A DNA stretch of 64,000 nucleotides from Chaetoderma sp. LZ-2023a (Eukaryota > Mollusca > Caudofoveata > Chaetodermatida > Chaetodermatidae): positions 37,669,443 to 37,733,442 of the forward strand of contig CM067373.1 in NCBI GenBank assembly GCA_034401795.1, in the 5' to 3' direction. The translations under genes and the position numbers were made by a program. Under the pieces are notes generated by a model. That model did not search any database, had not been told where the DNA came from, and worked only from the letters and a program-made list of their open reading frames with translations. Shown in pieces: positions 31,735 to 44,005 of this stretch (position 1 is the stretch's first letter; the number at the start of each line of letters is the position of its first letter).

Positions 31735-31746
31735 GCCTGCACAGAA

Positions 31747-31772
31747 TAGAGAGAGAGAGAGAGAGAGAGAGG
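31747..31772. repeat. (GA)n tract near Polinton right end
   Basis: About 12 GA units follow directly after the Cys-rich gene. This mirrors the CT tract near the left end, although the order relative to the promoter-array unit is different. Confidence 0.9.
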
Positions 31773-31789
31773 CCGGCCTTGTGGTTGAT

Positions 31790-31855
31790 GGTGATCAGTG
31801 GTGTATATCACTGTGGAGGCTTGTCTATAAATGGGTATTCAGACCCTGGTAGTAA
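31790..31855 (-). repeat. Single inverted copy of the left-end array unit
   Basis: Read on the minus strand: CAGGGTCTGAATACCCATTT, then ATAGACAAGCCTCCACAGTGA and TATACACCACTGATC. This matches the unit that is repeated about eight times at 17,745-18,358. The element therefore had subterminal inverted repeats, and only the left copy was amplified. Confidence 0.85.
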
Positions 31856-32229
31856 TAGTGTAATACTACCTCCCTGGCAGCCGTTCGGCGATCTGTGGTG
31901 GCCCCCGCAACCTATGCCCCAGGGATTGAGAGTGCGGTGGTATCATTTGCCTAGTAGTATTGTCGGAATTAAAATGATACAACCTCCCTCAACTGGCAGC
32001 TGTTTGGCGATCCGTGGCCCCCACTGCCCTCTCAATCCCTTGGGCCTCCATCTAGAGCCATACCAACCACCTGTCTCAACAACCCTGGGGGGCTCCATCT
32101 AGAGACATACACCAACCACATGTCTCAACAACCTATGTCCCAGGGATTGAGAGAGCGGTGGGGGCCACGGATCGCCGAACGGCGGCCAGTTGAGGGAGGT
32201 GGTATCATTTTAATTCCGACACTACTACT
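31853..32229. repeat. Two back-to-back terminal-repeat modules at the right end
   Basis: Segment 31,951-32,229 starts AGTAGTATTGTCGGAATTAA in plus orientation and ends with the same sequence inverted, so it is a 279-bp palindromic module of two terminal repeats. Segment 31,853-31,950 is a more decayed, shortened pair of the same kind (AGTAATAGTGTAATACTACC ... GCGGTGGTATCATTTGCCT). The true right terminus of the element is the outermost inverted repeat. These modules look like MITE-sized deletion products or recombination scars of element ends. Confidence 0.75.
32164..32229 (-). repeat. Polinton right terminal inverted repeat
   Basis: This is the reverse complement of the left terminus with an additional AGT triplet at the very end. 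AGGTT follows directly (32,230-32,234), as it precedes the left end. Confidence 0.9.
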
Positions 32230-32449
32230 AGGTTTCATTTTGAAAAGGGCTGATCAAACTGGGTTTGTTGAGTATTGGTGTAAAAGCGGTGGTACTACAC
32301 AAGACCTGGTTAATATTTTGCAGTCGAAAATAACCAACGTCATTCAGAAATTTCACTGTATCTTTTTCTATATCTGGGCCGGAACCTGCGACCTTCCTGA
32401 GAAATGAGGCGATGGTTTTGTCTATTTAAGGACGGCCGATGATGAACTC

Positions 32450-32863
32450 ATGGTAGACTGCATTTGCCAACACTATCACCATGCGATAGACATAGTAAGG
32501 CGCTACAGCAAAACGGTGAAGTTTATAGATATCCTGGCATATTCTCTTGTCCTGTATAATAAGCAACTGCACCATTTGAATCCCTGTTCCTTCAAAGACC
32601 ATGAGCTGCAACTGCATGACCAACTCTCTCTTCTCAATGATAGGTTTGAGAAAATCAATGCAGATATTGGTGTACACACCACCAAATGCAGTGTAGAGTT
32701 AATACTCCATAAAAAATCTAGTGCACGTAAACGTGTTCGTTATCATTATACTTTCGAATTTGTGAAGGACAGTTTGCATGCAGGTACACTACTGAATCCG
32801 GTCTGGCTTCGGAAGATTCATTTGGACATTCTCCGGAGTAGTACCACCATCACTACTCAGTGA
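32450..32863 (+). CDS. Unrecognised 137-codon open frame
   Basis: An uninterrupted frame, MVDCICQHYHHAIDIVRRYS to SSTTITTQ, lies between the Polinton end and the Gypsy gag, on the same strand as gag. It has helical segments (LHDQLSLLNDRFEKINADIG) and a basic stretch (KKSSARKRVRYHY). The Cys/His content is modest and no motif is recognised. It could be a leader ORF of the Gypsy element or a relic of the locus before insertion. Coding status rests only on length and composition. Confidence 0.35.
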   Translation: MVDCICQHYHHAIDIVRRYSKTVKFIDILAYSLVLYNKQLHHLNPCSFKDHELQLHDQLSLLNDRFEKINADIGVHTTKCSVELILHKKSSARKRVRYHYTFEFVKDSLHAGTLLNPVWLRKIHLDILRSSTTITTQ

Positions 32864-32972
32864 GTTATATTTTTCAGTAAGCATACGCTCACAACTTATT
32901 TCAGTAAGTGACATTACTTTTTTAGCGAATATTAATTTCGCTTCTCTGGTATAAATCAACAGGTGACTCATA

Positions 32973-33789
32973 ATGCCGAAACCTTTGTGTATTAACACTG
33001 CAACCATGGAGGAACTTAGTGCACTCCATAATATTGGTAAAATTCGAGCTGCTGGCATAGTAAGTTTCCGTGAGTCCAGAGGAGGTTCCGTAACTCTGGC
33101 CGACATTAAAGCAGATCCTGATCTGCCTGCCACAGCTACAGTTCTTGAACGATTGCTCCATGCTGGGGACGTCGTATTTGACACCAAAGATGAAGGAAAT
33201 GAGGAAGCAGACAAGATGGCAAAGGTGGGTGCAGAAGAGAATCAGACAGAAAACATGGTTCCGCATACAGAGATGAAGACTATCATCAAGTCACTCCATA
33301 GAACACCTCAATCAGAAGATGCCTACCATCATCTCTCGAGGCCAGAGCAAGTGACCATTTTTCGTCTCAGAACTGGACATAACAGACTAAACCAACACAT
33401 GTACAGGCGGTTCCACTTTACGACATCGCCCGCTTGTCCTTGTGGAGAAGCAGAACAGACCACAGAGCACAACTTCAATGTTGCAGTACGTATCAGCTGC
33501 TGAGAGACGAGATCTGGCCTTTGTCAACCTCTTTTCTTGAAAAGCTGTATGGGCCTGTGGAAGAACTGCAGAAAACCACAGATTTCATCTTGAGAACGGC
33601 TCTCCAAGTGTGATACCAGTGATCGAAAAGAAGAAAGAAGAAGAAGAAGATGAAGGTGCTGTTGGTGGGGTTGACTCGCACCCAAGGGAAGAATCCCTGG
33701 AAGAGCAAGTAGCTAGACTGAACATGGAACTGCTAGCTCAACGTATCAAATACAAGGTACTCCTTAACTCAACTAGTCGACAAAGGTGA
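32973..33789 (+). pseudogene. Gypsy 1 Gag N-terminal part with HhH domain, split by a LINE
   Basis: The first ~40 residues (MPKPLCINTATMEELSAL, then NIGKIRAAGIVSFRES) match a helix-hairpin-helix DNA-binding unit of ComEA type (N.AT.EEL..L..IG...A..I..FR). A LINE piece interrupts the frame at 33,197-33,646 with a 10-bp duplication. The reading frame is conserved across the insertion: before it DTKDEG, after it DEGAVGGVDSHPREE. The C-terminal part is a coiled coil (ESLEEQVARLNMELLAQRIK) that ends in a stop at about 33,789. Confidence 0.65.
33197..33646 (+). mobile_element. 5'-truncated LINE fragment nested in Gypsy gag
   Basis: The 450-bp insert is flanked by AAGATGAAGG on both sides (33,187-33,196 and 33,647-33,656). 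It encodes an RNase H end (NEEADKMAKVGAEEN), then SLHRTPQSEDAYHHLSRPEQ, FRLRTGHNRLNQHMYRRFH, CPCGEAEQTTEHNF and, after a frameshift near 33,485, QLLRDEIWPLSTSFLEKLYG. This is the C-terminal tail of a LINE ORF2 that carries its own RNase H domain. The 3' end is a GAA-type tail. Target-primed insertion with 5' truncation explains all of this. Confidence 0.85.
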
Positions 33790-33837
33790 TCAGACCCTAG
33801 TTGATAACCAGGCTCCTAGGGGTGGGGGGGGGGTGGA

Positions 33838-34760
33838 GTGGGGGGGTATATACCCCTAGAGAGCCTAAGAGAGAGAGAGAGAGAGTCGAGATCAGTTTCT
33901 CACCATGACACTAGGACGTCATCACCAGTTCGTAGAACCAACTTGGATGGCTCTTCATACAATGACTCTAGAATGTCGTCACCAGGTCGTGGAAGCTACT
34001 CTGATGGTCCTCCTCCACCTAAAATGTAAACTTTTGATGGAAAATGTGAGTGGAAAACATTTTTCATACAGTCTGCGCATACTGCTTCAAGGTACCATTG
34101 GTCTGATACATATAAATTAGACATGCTCATCTCAGCTTTAAAGACATTCGACAAGAGGGTAACTCTTTAGAAGAATTTGCAGATACAATTCAGGAGCTCA
34201 CTTTAGATGGCTACCCTGATGCCTCAGAGAGTTGGGGCAAGCGAATTGCCATTGATGCATTCTTATGGGGTGTTGAGCATAAACGAGCTGCTCTGATAGC
34301 TATGGACAAAGATCCAAGCACCCTGGAGGAGGCTGTGCAAATGGTCAATGCAGCTATCCATAATCAAAGCGTGGTCATGGGCTCCAGAAGACTTGAGGTT
34401 CGAAAGGTCAGTTTTCCAGATGATGCTTCTGGTTTGATGGAGGCAGATAATCCTGAGCAGTTGAGAGGCATAATGGCTCCAAGAAGGATAGATAAATTAG
34501 AGAAAGATGTCGAAGGACTTAGGAAGGATATGGCGGAGATGAAGGTAGATGTTGCTAGGATTTTGAAGCTTATATCTGGTCAATTCGGTCGAGGTCGTTC
34601 TCCTCCAAGAGGGAAGGTCGTTCCATCGCGTTCCCCTTCTCCTCCTCTCTGATCTGAAAAGTGCTTTAATTGCAATTTAGAGAGCCATTTTCCTGTGAGT
34701 GTCCGGAGCCGAGGCGTACATGGTCGCCATCACCTTCTGCTTCACCGAGATCTTCGCCTG
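33838..34760 (+). pseudogene. Gypsy 1 Gag core and zinc knuckle
   Basis: The frame around 33,890-34,130 reads DTRTSSPVRRTNLDGSSYND, GPPPPKM, a stop, TFDGKCEWKTFF and WSDTYKLDMLISAL. After a frameshift near 34,140 it reads NSLEEFADTIQELTLDGYPD, AIDAFLWGVEHKRAALIAMD, TLEEAVQMVNAAIHNQ and a coiled coil KLEKDVEGLRKDMAEMKVDV. A stop lies at 34,650 (SPSPPL-stop), just before a CFNCNLESHF segment, the start of a zinc knuckle whose last Cys is lost. A (GA)n tract (33,868-33,884) and a G-rich run lie at its start. The order matches Gypsy Gag. Confidence 0.7.
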
Positions 34761-34780
34761 TGTGATCATATGATGTTCGC

Positions 34781-37700
34781 ATGTATAGGTTTAATCGTGA
34801 CCCAATGACACTAGTCATTCCCATTAAAGTAAATGGTGTTTCCATTGATGCAGTAGTGGACACTGCGGCACAAGTGACAGTAATTGGCAATTTCTTTGCA
34901 AAGAGATTACCTTACCTTTTAAAGAAGTTGGGGTCTATTTCATTGAAAGGTGCAGGTAGAGACAATATTATCCCTGCAGAAAGTGTTGAGCCAGTCACAA
35001 TTGCATTAGGCTCTATGATGTTCAACTGGCCAGTCCTTCTTGCCAATATTAATGATCCGATTATATTAGGCCTGGATTTGTTGAAGGCACACAAGGCCAC
35101 CATTGATCTGACTAGACTGTGTCTGACAATTAATAGAGAACCTGTTCAAGCCTCAATGTTGAGAGCTCATGGGAAGGAAGCCCAAGTAGCTCAGGTAACA
35201 TTGAAGCAGAAAGTGGTCGTTGGTCCTTTTGAGGCTGTGAAGACCACATGCGCTTTGGATCAGGAGGTACAGAATGATGTTGTGCTCCAACCCTCGTCTA
35301 AACTGGAGGGTCTGGTAACACCTCATACAGTGGCCACTGCCAAAGATTCGCAGATTCCTATTTTGGTAAGGAACCTGTCGGCCCAATATATTATTCTGGG
35401 ACAAGACCACAACCTTGGTATTGTCACAGAAATTCAGAAGGTTTTAGACCCTGGAACAGAATTTCAACTTGCTGGTAACCCCATAAACCAGGATGGTTTA
35501 CAGACTTCTACAGCCACTGAGGTGGACATCACTGTGTTCTTACAGGATCTGTATGAGAGTTCAACATCGGGTTTATCGGAGATGCAGTCTTTGCAAGTTA
35601 AATCCATGTTAATCGAGTATCAGGATGCATTTGCAAAAGATGATCTTGATTTAGGTTTGTTCAAGGGGATAAGACATAAGGTTGACACAGGTAATGCACA
35701 ACCTGTTCGTTCTAAACTTAAGCGAACTCCTCTTGGTTTTGAGAATGAGGAAATGTTAGAGGAAGATATCATGGTTCCGTCAAAATCTGAGTGGTCGTCA
35801 GCCCCGGTATTAGTTTGGATGAAAGACGGTACCGTGCGGTATTGCATCAATTTTCGAGCTCTGAACAGTCTAACTCGCAAAGACCTTTACCCCCTAGCAA
35901 ACATTGAGACATGTCGGGATGCACTTGGTGGTGCTAAATTCATCAGCACACTTGATATGGCAGCTGGATATTGGCAGGTCGAGGTTGACCCAGATGACCG
36001 CCACAACCTCACATTTATCACAAGATATGGGCTTTTTTAATTTGTCCGGATTCCATTTGGTACGTGTAACAGCCCGGCTACTTTTCAGAGGGGTGTTCAG
36101 CTAGTGTTGCAAGGTCTTAACTTGTGCAAGTGTCTTGCGTATTCAGATGATGTGGTAGTGACAGGGACTGACTTTGACAGTCATATGACCAACTTGAAAG
36201 CTGTCCTTTCCCGATTCCTGTTGCACAAACTTAAATTAAAATCTAAGAAGTGTAATTTGTTCTGTACAGAACTCTGTTTCTTAGGTAAGTTGGTGAGTGA
36301 TAAGGGAATCACTGTTAAGCCAAACAATATGGAAAGCGGCGCTAATTGGCCTGTTCCTAAGACCAGGAAAGAGCTGGAATCTTTCCTAGGGTTCATGAAT
36401 TACCACCGAGAGCACATACAGGGTTTTGCTAGTATTTCTGCTCCTCTCTCTGCACTTACCAGTTCCAAAGTAGAGTATGACTGGACTCTAGAGCATCAGC
36501 TAGCTTTCAAAACACTTCAGGGTGCTATGGCCAACCCTGCAGTGTTAGGTTATCTGACACCGGATGGTATCTTTATACTGTATACTGATGCTTCAGAGGC
36601 TGCTATTGGTTCAGAGTTGTCCCAAATTCAGAATAGGAAAGAGGTGTATATTGGTTTTGCGATCTGAACGTTTACACCGGCTCAGTGTAAATATTGTGTT
36701 ACACGCAAAGAGTTGCTAGCCATGGTAGCATTTACTAGGCAGTACCATATGTACTTGCAAGGATGGTCATTTATTGTGCGGACTGACCATCATAGTCTCA
36801 CGTGGCTGCTCAGTTTCAAGCATATCGAAGGACAACTAGCTAGCTGGCTAGAAGAACTGTCCCAATATAATATGACGATGCAGTACAGGCCCGGTAAACA
36901 GCACACTAATGCTGATGGTCTATCACGAGTTCCAAGTGATTCTTCACCTTGCCACTGTTATAAAGCTGGCCAGTCTCTTAGTTCATTACCATGTGGTGGG
37001 TGTAAATATTGCACCAAGCTTCAGCAGCAATTGTCTGAATTTAAACAAGATGTTGATGATGTAATTCCTTTGGCTTTTCAAACCATAAGGGCCCTTCAAC
37101 TGAGTAATAATGACCTATCAGAAAGTGACAGACAACGATGATCCAGATGGACTGCTGGATGGTATCCCCCCAAGCAGACCAGGTTATCGGAAGGTCAAAC
37201 TGGTTAGACGCATTCTCTCTGGAAGCTCTAAGGGAGCGTCAGTTGGAGGATCCTGATCTGAAGACAGTTGTATTATGGATTGAGCAGCTGCACACACCTT
37301 CTGACGTGGAGCTGTATTTAGCTAGTCCAGCTGTCACGTTTTGGTGGGCTCATCGTGATCAATTGATTCTTGTCGCTAGCATTTTGCACTATCTTTGGGT
37401 AGAAGCAAATAACACACGGAATCCACTGGTAGTTCCAAAGTCCCTCCAGAACCTGGTTTTTGGAGAATTGTCATGATTCTAAGCTTGCCAGTCACATGGG
37501 TGAGCAGAAAACATTAGAGAGAGTGAAAGCTAAATGTATCTGGCACATATACTCTTGTGATGTGGTGGCGTATGTGAAATCCTGTCGGATTCGTAGCTGT
37601 AGCAAAAAAGCTTCCATCCATCCTAGAGCCGATCTGGGCGAGTTCCATGCTGGTTTTCCCTTGGAACGGGTACACATGGACATTTGAGCCCCTTTATCCC

Positions 37701-39008
37701 ATCTGCACTGGGAAATAGATATGTGTTGATGATCATAGATCAGTTCACTAAATGGGTTGAGTGCTATACACTCCGTGAACAAGGGGCAGAACTGGTAGCC
37801 AAAACGTGTGTGGAGCGTTTCGTCACCACATTTGGTTGTTCATATTTCTTACACACCGACCAGGGACGTAAGCCTATTTAAGGAACTGTGCCATCTACTG
37901 GAGATTTCAAAACACGCACCATAGCTTATAGACTATGTTCGAATGGACAGATTGAACGTATAAACTGTACCATCTTGCAGTGTATACAGTGTTACCTGCA
38001 AGAGCATGACAGACAGAAAGATTAGGACAAGTGTATTCCTTTCATGGCTGGAGCTATGCGATCTACTGTAAGCCGGCAGACGGGTTATACTCCCAACATG
38101 ATGATGCTTGGTCGAGAAGTGCTACAGCTTATTGACATAATGTGCAAATGCCCTTTGTCTGCGACTACAGATGATGCCCCTTCAGATGCCAGTGACTTCA
38201 TCCAACAGTTAGAGCAAATGTTGCACGAAACTCATGAGATAGCACAAGATAACCTTAAAATGGCTCAGAAGCGCCAGAAAAAGAGTATGATCTACGTTTG
38301 CATGAGCGTGCCTATTATGTTGGTGATGTAGTTTATCTTGCTAATTCTGCAACTAAGATAGGTCAGTCCAGTAAACTACAACCTCTTTGGACTGGTCCAT
38401 TTATTATTTATAAAAAGTTGTCAGAAGCACTGTTTGGTATCAAAAACCAACGCCGGGAACTAGTTGTTCACCATGATAGATTAAGGCTGTGCAGAGATCG
38501 TGATTTACCTCTCTGGATATTGCGAATGAGACGTGCTATAAGCTCTGAAGATCATGGCAATGATGATGACTTATTATCTCCCGATAATGGCCGTAGGTTA
38601 TCTGATGGTAACCATGTATCCATTTTTGGAGAGGATTTGGATGAAACCATTCCATATGGTATTGATCCATCCTCATCAATTCAGCATGATGATTTAGATG
38701 CTGTTTTGACAGATGACCTGGACATCGACTCTGTTTTACCCGTCCCACAGACACAGCATCACTCTCCTAGGCGCATGAGGTGTCAGGTCCAAGGAGACAC
38801 GCATCACACTTCCCCTAGGTGCATGAGGTGTCAGATCCGAGGGGAACCGCATCACACTTTTTCCCCTAGGCGCATGAGGTGTCAGGTCCGAGGGGAAATA
38901 CATCACACATCTCCTAGAGATGACCAACTCCAAACTCACAACATTCAGAGTCGAACAGGAAGGCTGTGCCATCTTCCCAACATGTTCCTAGATTATGAAC
39001 TGTATTAG
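34781..39008 (+). pseudogene. Gypsy 1 Pol (protease, RT, RNase H, integrase), decayed
   Basis: The first frame (34,781-36,040) holds an aspartic protease (DAVVDTAAQVTVIG; IILGLDLLKAH) and the start of the RT: RYCINFRALNSLT, motif A STLDMAAGYWQVEV. A TAA near 36,038 and a frameshift follow. RT continues with IPFGTCNSPATFQRG, the catalytic YSDD variant in CLAYSDDVVV (36,104-36,667) and FLGFMNYHREHIQGFASISA. RNase H shows YTDASEAAIGSELSQ and RTDHHSLTWLLSFKHIEGQL (36,713-37,141). The integrase zinc part is partly lost; the core shows VHMDI, YVLMIIDQFTKWVECYTL, LHTDQGRKPI and NGQIERINCTI, with stops between (37,474, 37,686, 37,879, near 38,025). The C-terminal part has GDVVYLANSA and LQPLWTGPFIIYKKL, a chromatin-facing or capsid-binding tail common in this group, and ends at 39,008. 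Confidence 0.85.
38757..38930 (+). repeat. Coding minisatellite in the Gypsy 1 Pol tail
   Basis: Three and a half units of about 57-60 bp encode HHSPRRMRCQVQGDT, HHTSPRCMRCQIRGEP, HHTFSPRRMRCQVRGEI and HHTSPRDD. The units stay in frame despite one-codon length differences. Confidence 0.9.
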
Positions 39009-40166
39009 AATGCTCTTTAAGCATTCGTGAATTATACTATGTAAGTCTTCATGGACCCTACTTGTCCACCTGCATGTATGCCCCTCTGGTTTCTTCTTAT
39101 TTCAGATTCATTTGGCCATGGTACTGTTGCGGACTGCAGTTAGTTTTTCGGTCGTAGTACAGTACTGTAATAGTAGTGTGATAATGTACAATGGTAACAG
39201 TAATTCAACATTAAAAGAATTACTGTAATCCAGATGATATGAAATTATGACTTCAAATTTTAACATTCTGCATGACACTGAAGACATTCCGGAAAACATT
39301 TATGATCATTGGCTTATGTTCCATTTCCATCGTAGCTTTAGTTTCAGCAACAGCAAAATCGTGATGTTCTATTCTTTGTAAAATCTTTGGAAGCTCTAAA
39401 TTAGTTGGACATGTAAGCACATAGTGGCTTTTTTCCCAGCAATTATATTCCTTGAGATGCCAAAAACCAACAGGGGTCAATTGCTGCATGACTCACAGAA
39501 CGTGTTATTATAATGCCACATTTTTAAAATAATGCATGAATGATTGTGTGTAATAATGCGTAGTTATATTTATGCATTTCTTGAACAGCGCGTGGATAAT
39601 TACGCGTTGCAAAGATGCGTTGTCAAATGATGCGTAAATTGTTACGCATTAATCATACGCAGTGTATTTATTGTCCGTCATGACACTTGGTCATAATGTT
39701 TTCTGTTTGTGTATATGGCAAATCCATATACACACTTTGTATAATACGTATATGCATCCTATGTTGTGATGCAAACTCATCTATGTATAGTGAAATTCAG
39801 TTTAGGCTAGCTACACTATGTCAGTTCTACATTTGTCAGCTCAGATATTTTATAGGGTAGCTCAAATATATCATATATAGTTTTATTAGGTCAGCACATA
39901 TATTTTATAGGATAGCCCAGATATATTAATTCTACATTAGGTCAATATTTTATATTAGGTCAACACTATATAGAAAGGAAGCTGATTATGTAGCTGGGAC
40001 ACATTACAAACCCTGCTAAAATGCTTTCATTCAAAAGCCATGTCTAGTTTTGAAGTGTCATTGCTACATGACAAAATAGACGCAACATCATGCAGCCCAT
40101 AGATAATTTCCTGTGTGTTGATTGCTATGCCCAATTTCACAAATCATCTGTTGTTACCAAGTCATC
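39009..40166. other. Non-coding DNA after Gypsy 1
   Basis: No gene. At 39,515-39,665 the words ATGCGTA/TACGCAT recur in both orientations. At 39,835-39,975 a short AT-rich phrase around AGATATTTTATAGG(G/A)TAGC is loosely repeated. The 3' LTR of Gypsy 1 would be expected here, but I could not match it to a 5' counterpart. Confidence 0.4.
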
Positions 40167-40590
40167 TTTCAGGGTTTAGGTTTGGAAAAGGTCATCTGTC
40201 ATGGTATGACATTTGTGAAATTCCATGCTTTCAATGATCAGGATTGCAACATATCATCCTTCAGTGTTCAGAATTGGTAAGAATTCATGTTCCAGGGTAA
40301 AAATATAATTTTCAGCACTAGGAATTGGCAAATTATTCTTCTTCACTGCTTAGAATTGACAACTTTCCTTACTCAAATTGGTAAATGTTATTTTTCAGGG
40401 GTTAGGTTTGGCAAAAGATCATCTCTCATGGTATGAAATTTGTGAAACTCCATGCTTTCAATGATCAGGATTGGCAACATATGTCTTCGGTGTTCAGAAT
40501 TGGTACGAATTCATGTTTCAGGGTAGAGATATCATTTTAGCACCAAGAATTGGTCAATTATTGTCTTTCAGTGCTTAGAACTGAAAACGG
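40167..40590. repeat. Two-unit tandem repeat, period about 226 bp
   Basis: TTTCAGGG(T/G)TTAGGTTTGG opens both units (40,167 and 40,393). Both continue with TCATGGTATGA, CCATGCTTTCAATGATCAGG, GTGTTCAGAATTGGTA and GAATTCATGTT.CAGGGTA. Divergence is roughly 10%. No coding frame. Confidence 0.9.
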
Positions 40591-40707
40591 ACACCACTCC
40601 GGGTACATTACATTTAAGTGAAAAGGGTATATCAGGGTATTTAAATGAACATTAAACAACGTCATGGTTCAAATTTGATTGGATTATTATGGCAGCTAAA
40701 TTTTGCT

Positions 40708-41690
40708 AGTGTTGTTCTGTGTGGTCGTAGACGTGCTGCATTAGTTCATGGGAAGGGGACCATCGCCGCTTAATCAAATAAAATCCATCAACATTATAAT
40801 ATGTAGAGTGCAGCACTGAGACAGTGGTGGTGATGGTGTTTGTTTTTGTAGCTTTCACACCAGCTGAAGACCGGGTAAGCTAGATATAAGATTTATTGCT
40901 TAAAATGTCATAATTGAAAAATAGATTTAATTCCGGCACACACATGTACACTCCAAGTTACCTATATTTATTTGGGAAAAAATGTATGTCTTGGCAGGGG
41001 TTTATATGTAAATACGTTGCATTCAGGCAAAAATGAGGGTTGCATGTCTTAATGAATAATATCCCAAAAGTGTGTGGACCTACCGCATCAAGCTAAGTAT
41101 ATATGCCATACTATATTGTAACACAATTTAATAACTTGATCACGATACTCATACTAACGGCGGAATATCAGAAAAGGAAAACGACATGAGATGACATTAA
41201 TCTTAGCTCAGTATATCATTTTAAAGTGTCCGCTTGTGATTTCCCCAAAAGCATATAGCCGGGGTCTACACTACAAATAAGACGTAAGAAGAAAATTAGA
41301 AATCCGTTTGCACGGCAGATATTTTAGCAACTGCTGTACAGATGAACGTTCATAACGCGTAGATTTACACCTAATATAACACTAAATAACCGTGCCAGTT
41401 TAAAAATAGGATATAGGGAAGAATAAAGGCAGAATAAGCGATTTAAATGCTGATGTGTCAACCGTAAGGGAAATATACGCGCTCATCAAATCAGTAATAA
41501 GCGCGGTGCCAAAGAGTGCGGGTTATAACAAATAAAATGATATATTTCCCGTCAGAATTAGTTAGATTTTTTGGGGGTAATATATCATTGCATCTTCGCC
41601 ATAAATCTACTGACAGAAATTCTGTTGCAATTTTGCTGAGGTGCACATAGATTTTTTCTTAGATTGACTGGACTAATCTCCTTCGATTTG
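40708..41690 (-). repeat. Dispersed ~1-kb repeat, copy 2
   Basis: This is the inverted sibling of 14,930-15,897. Here the CA microsatellite has only about four units, and the rest is similar in length. The copies share both outer ends but show no terminal inverted repeats or target duplications that I can define. Confidence 0.85.
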
Positions 41691-41699
41691 AGATCGAGA

Positions 41700-43706
<2,007 letters not shown>

Positions 43707-43944
43707 TTAACCCTTTCATGAGGAGGCCGCCAAAACCGGCCTCTACAGCGATCTTGAGGATGTTAATTTGCAGGTCAAGAGAAGATCGTTTTTGAAAATT
43801 CACCACTGAAATGACTGGCTCGATAATTGAGCCAGTCATTCCAATAGTAACTCTTCAAAACAGTTGTCTATTGGCCTGCAAATAGCACTCAATAACCAAT
43901 TAAAAAAAAATATTCTTGACTCAATTTAGGTAATACAGGGTTAA
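43707..43944. mobile_element. piggyBac-like MITE
   Basis: TTAA|CCCTTT starts and AGGG|TTAA ends a 230-bp element, the arrangement of piggyBac-type transposons (TTAA target, termini starting CCC). Inside lies a hairpin, TTTTGAAAATTCACCACTG..ATGACTGGCTC and its inverse, homologous to the one at 3,988-4,074. A pair GGCCTGCAAAT/ATTTGCAGGTC is also inverted around it. No coding capacity. Confidence 0.75.
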
Positions 43945-44005
43945 TAAATTATGAGGACGACGATGATGTACCATGTCTGTTTAACCTTTCCCGTATTGTA
44001 TTATA

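Larger units (their letters stand above)
16991..32229. mobile_element. Polinton/Maverick (adintovirus-like) element
   Basis: The 15,239-bp unit is bounded by inverted repeats that begin AGTAGTGTC(A/G)GAATTAAAA and continue to ..CGTTCGGCGATCC on both sides. AGGTT lies directly outside on the left (16,986-16,990) and on the right (32,230-32,234). Inside are a protein-primed DNA polymerase B, a retroviral-type integrase and an FtsK/A32-like ATPase, the defining gene set of Polintons and adintoviruses. Around these are about fourteen small, tightly packed genes on both strands. Most longer genes carry stops or frameshifts, so it is a decaying endogenous copy. The duplication is 5 bp rather than the usual 6 bp, and the right end has one additional AGT triplet. 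No recognisable hexon-type capsid or adenain-like protease was found by motif. Confidence 0.9.
32973..39008 (+). mobile_element. Gypsy-type retroelement 1 (plus strand, LTRs not found)
   Basis: Gag, protease, reverse transcriptase, RNase H and integrase follow in the Gypsy order on the plus strand. I could not find a pair of LTRs by eye between 32,235 and 40,000, nor a clear primer site, so the ends given are those of the coding region. Stops and frameshifts throughout show a dead copy. A LINE fragment is nested in gag. Confidence 0.8.

Noticed and set aside
31951-32229. Simple MITE insertion with its own target duplication
   Set aside because: The bases outside the module (TTTGCCT and AGGTT) do not match each other, whereas AGGTT matches the left end of the whole Polinton.
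32235-40000. LTR pair for Gypsy 1
   Set aside because: I compared the flanks by eye and found no direct repeat. A dot plot would be decisive; a direct repeat of 150-1,000 bp would support LTRs.
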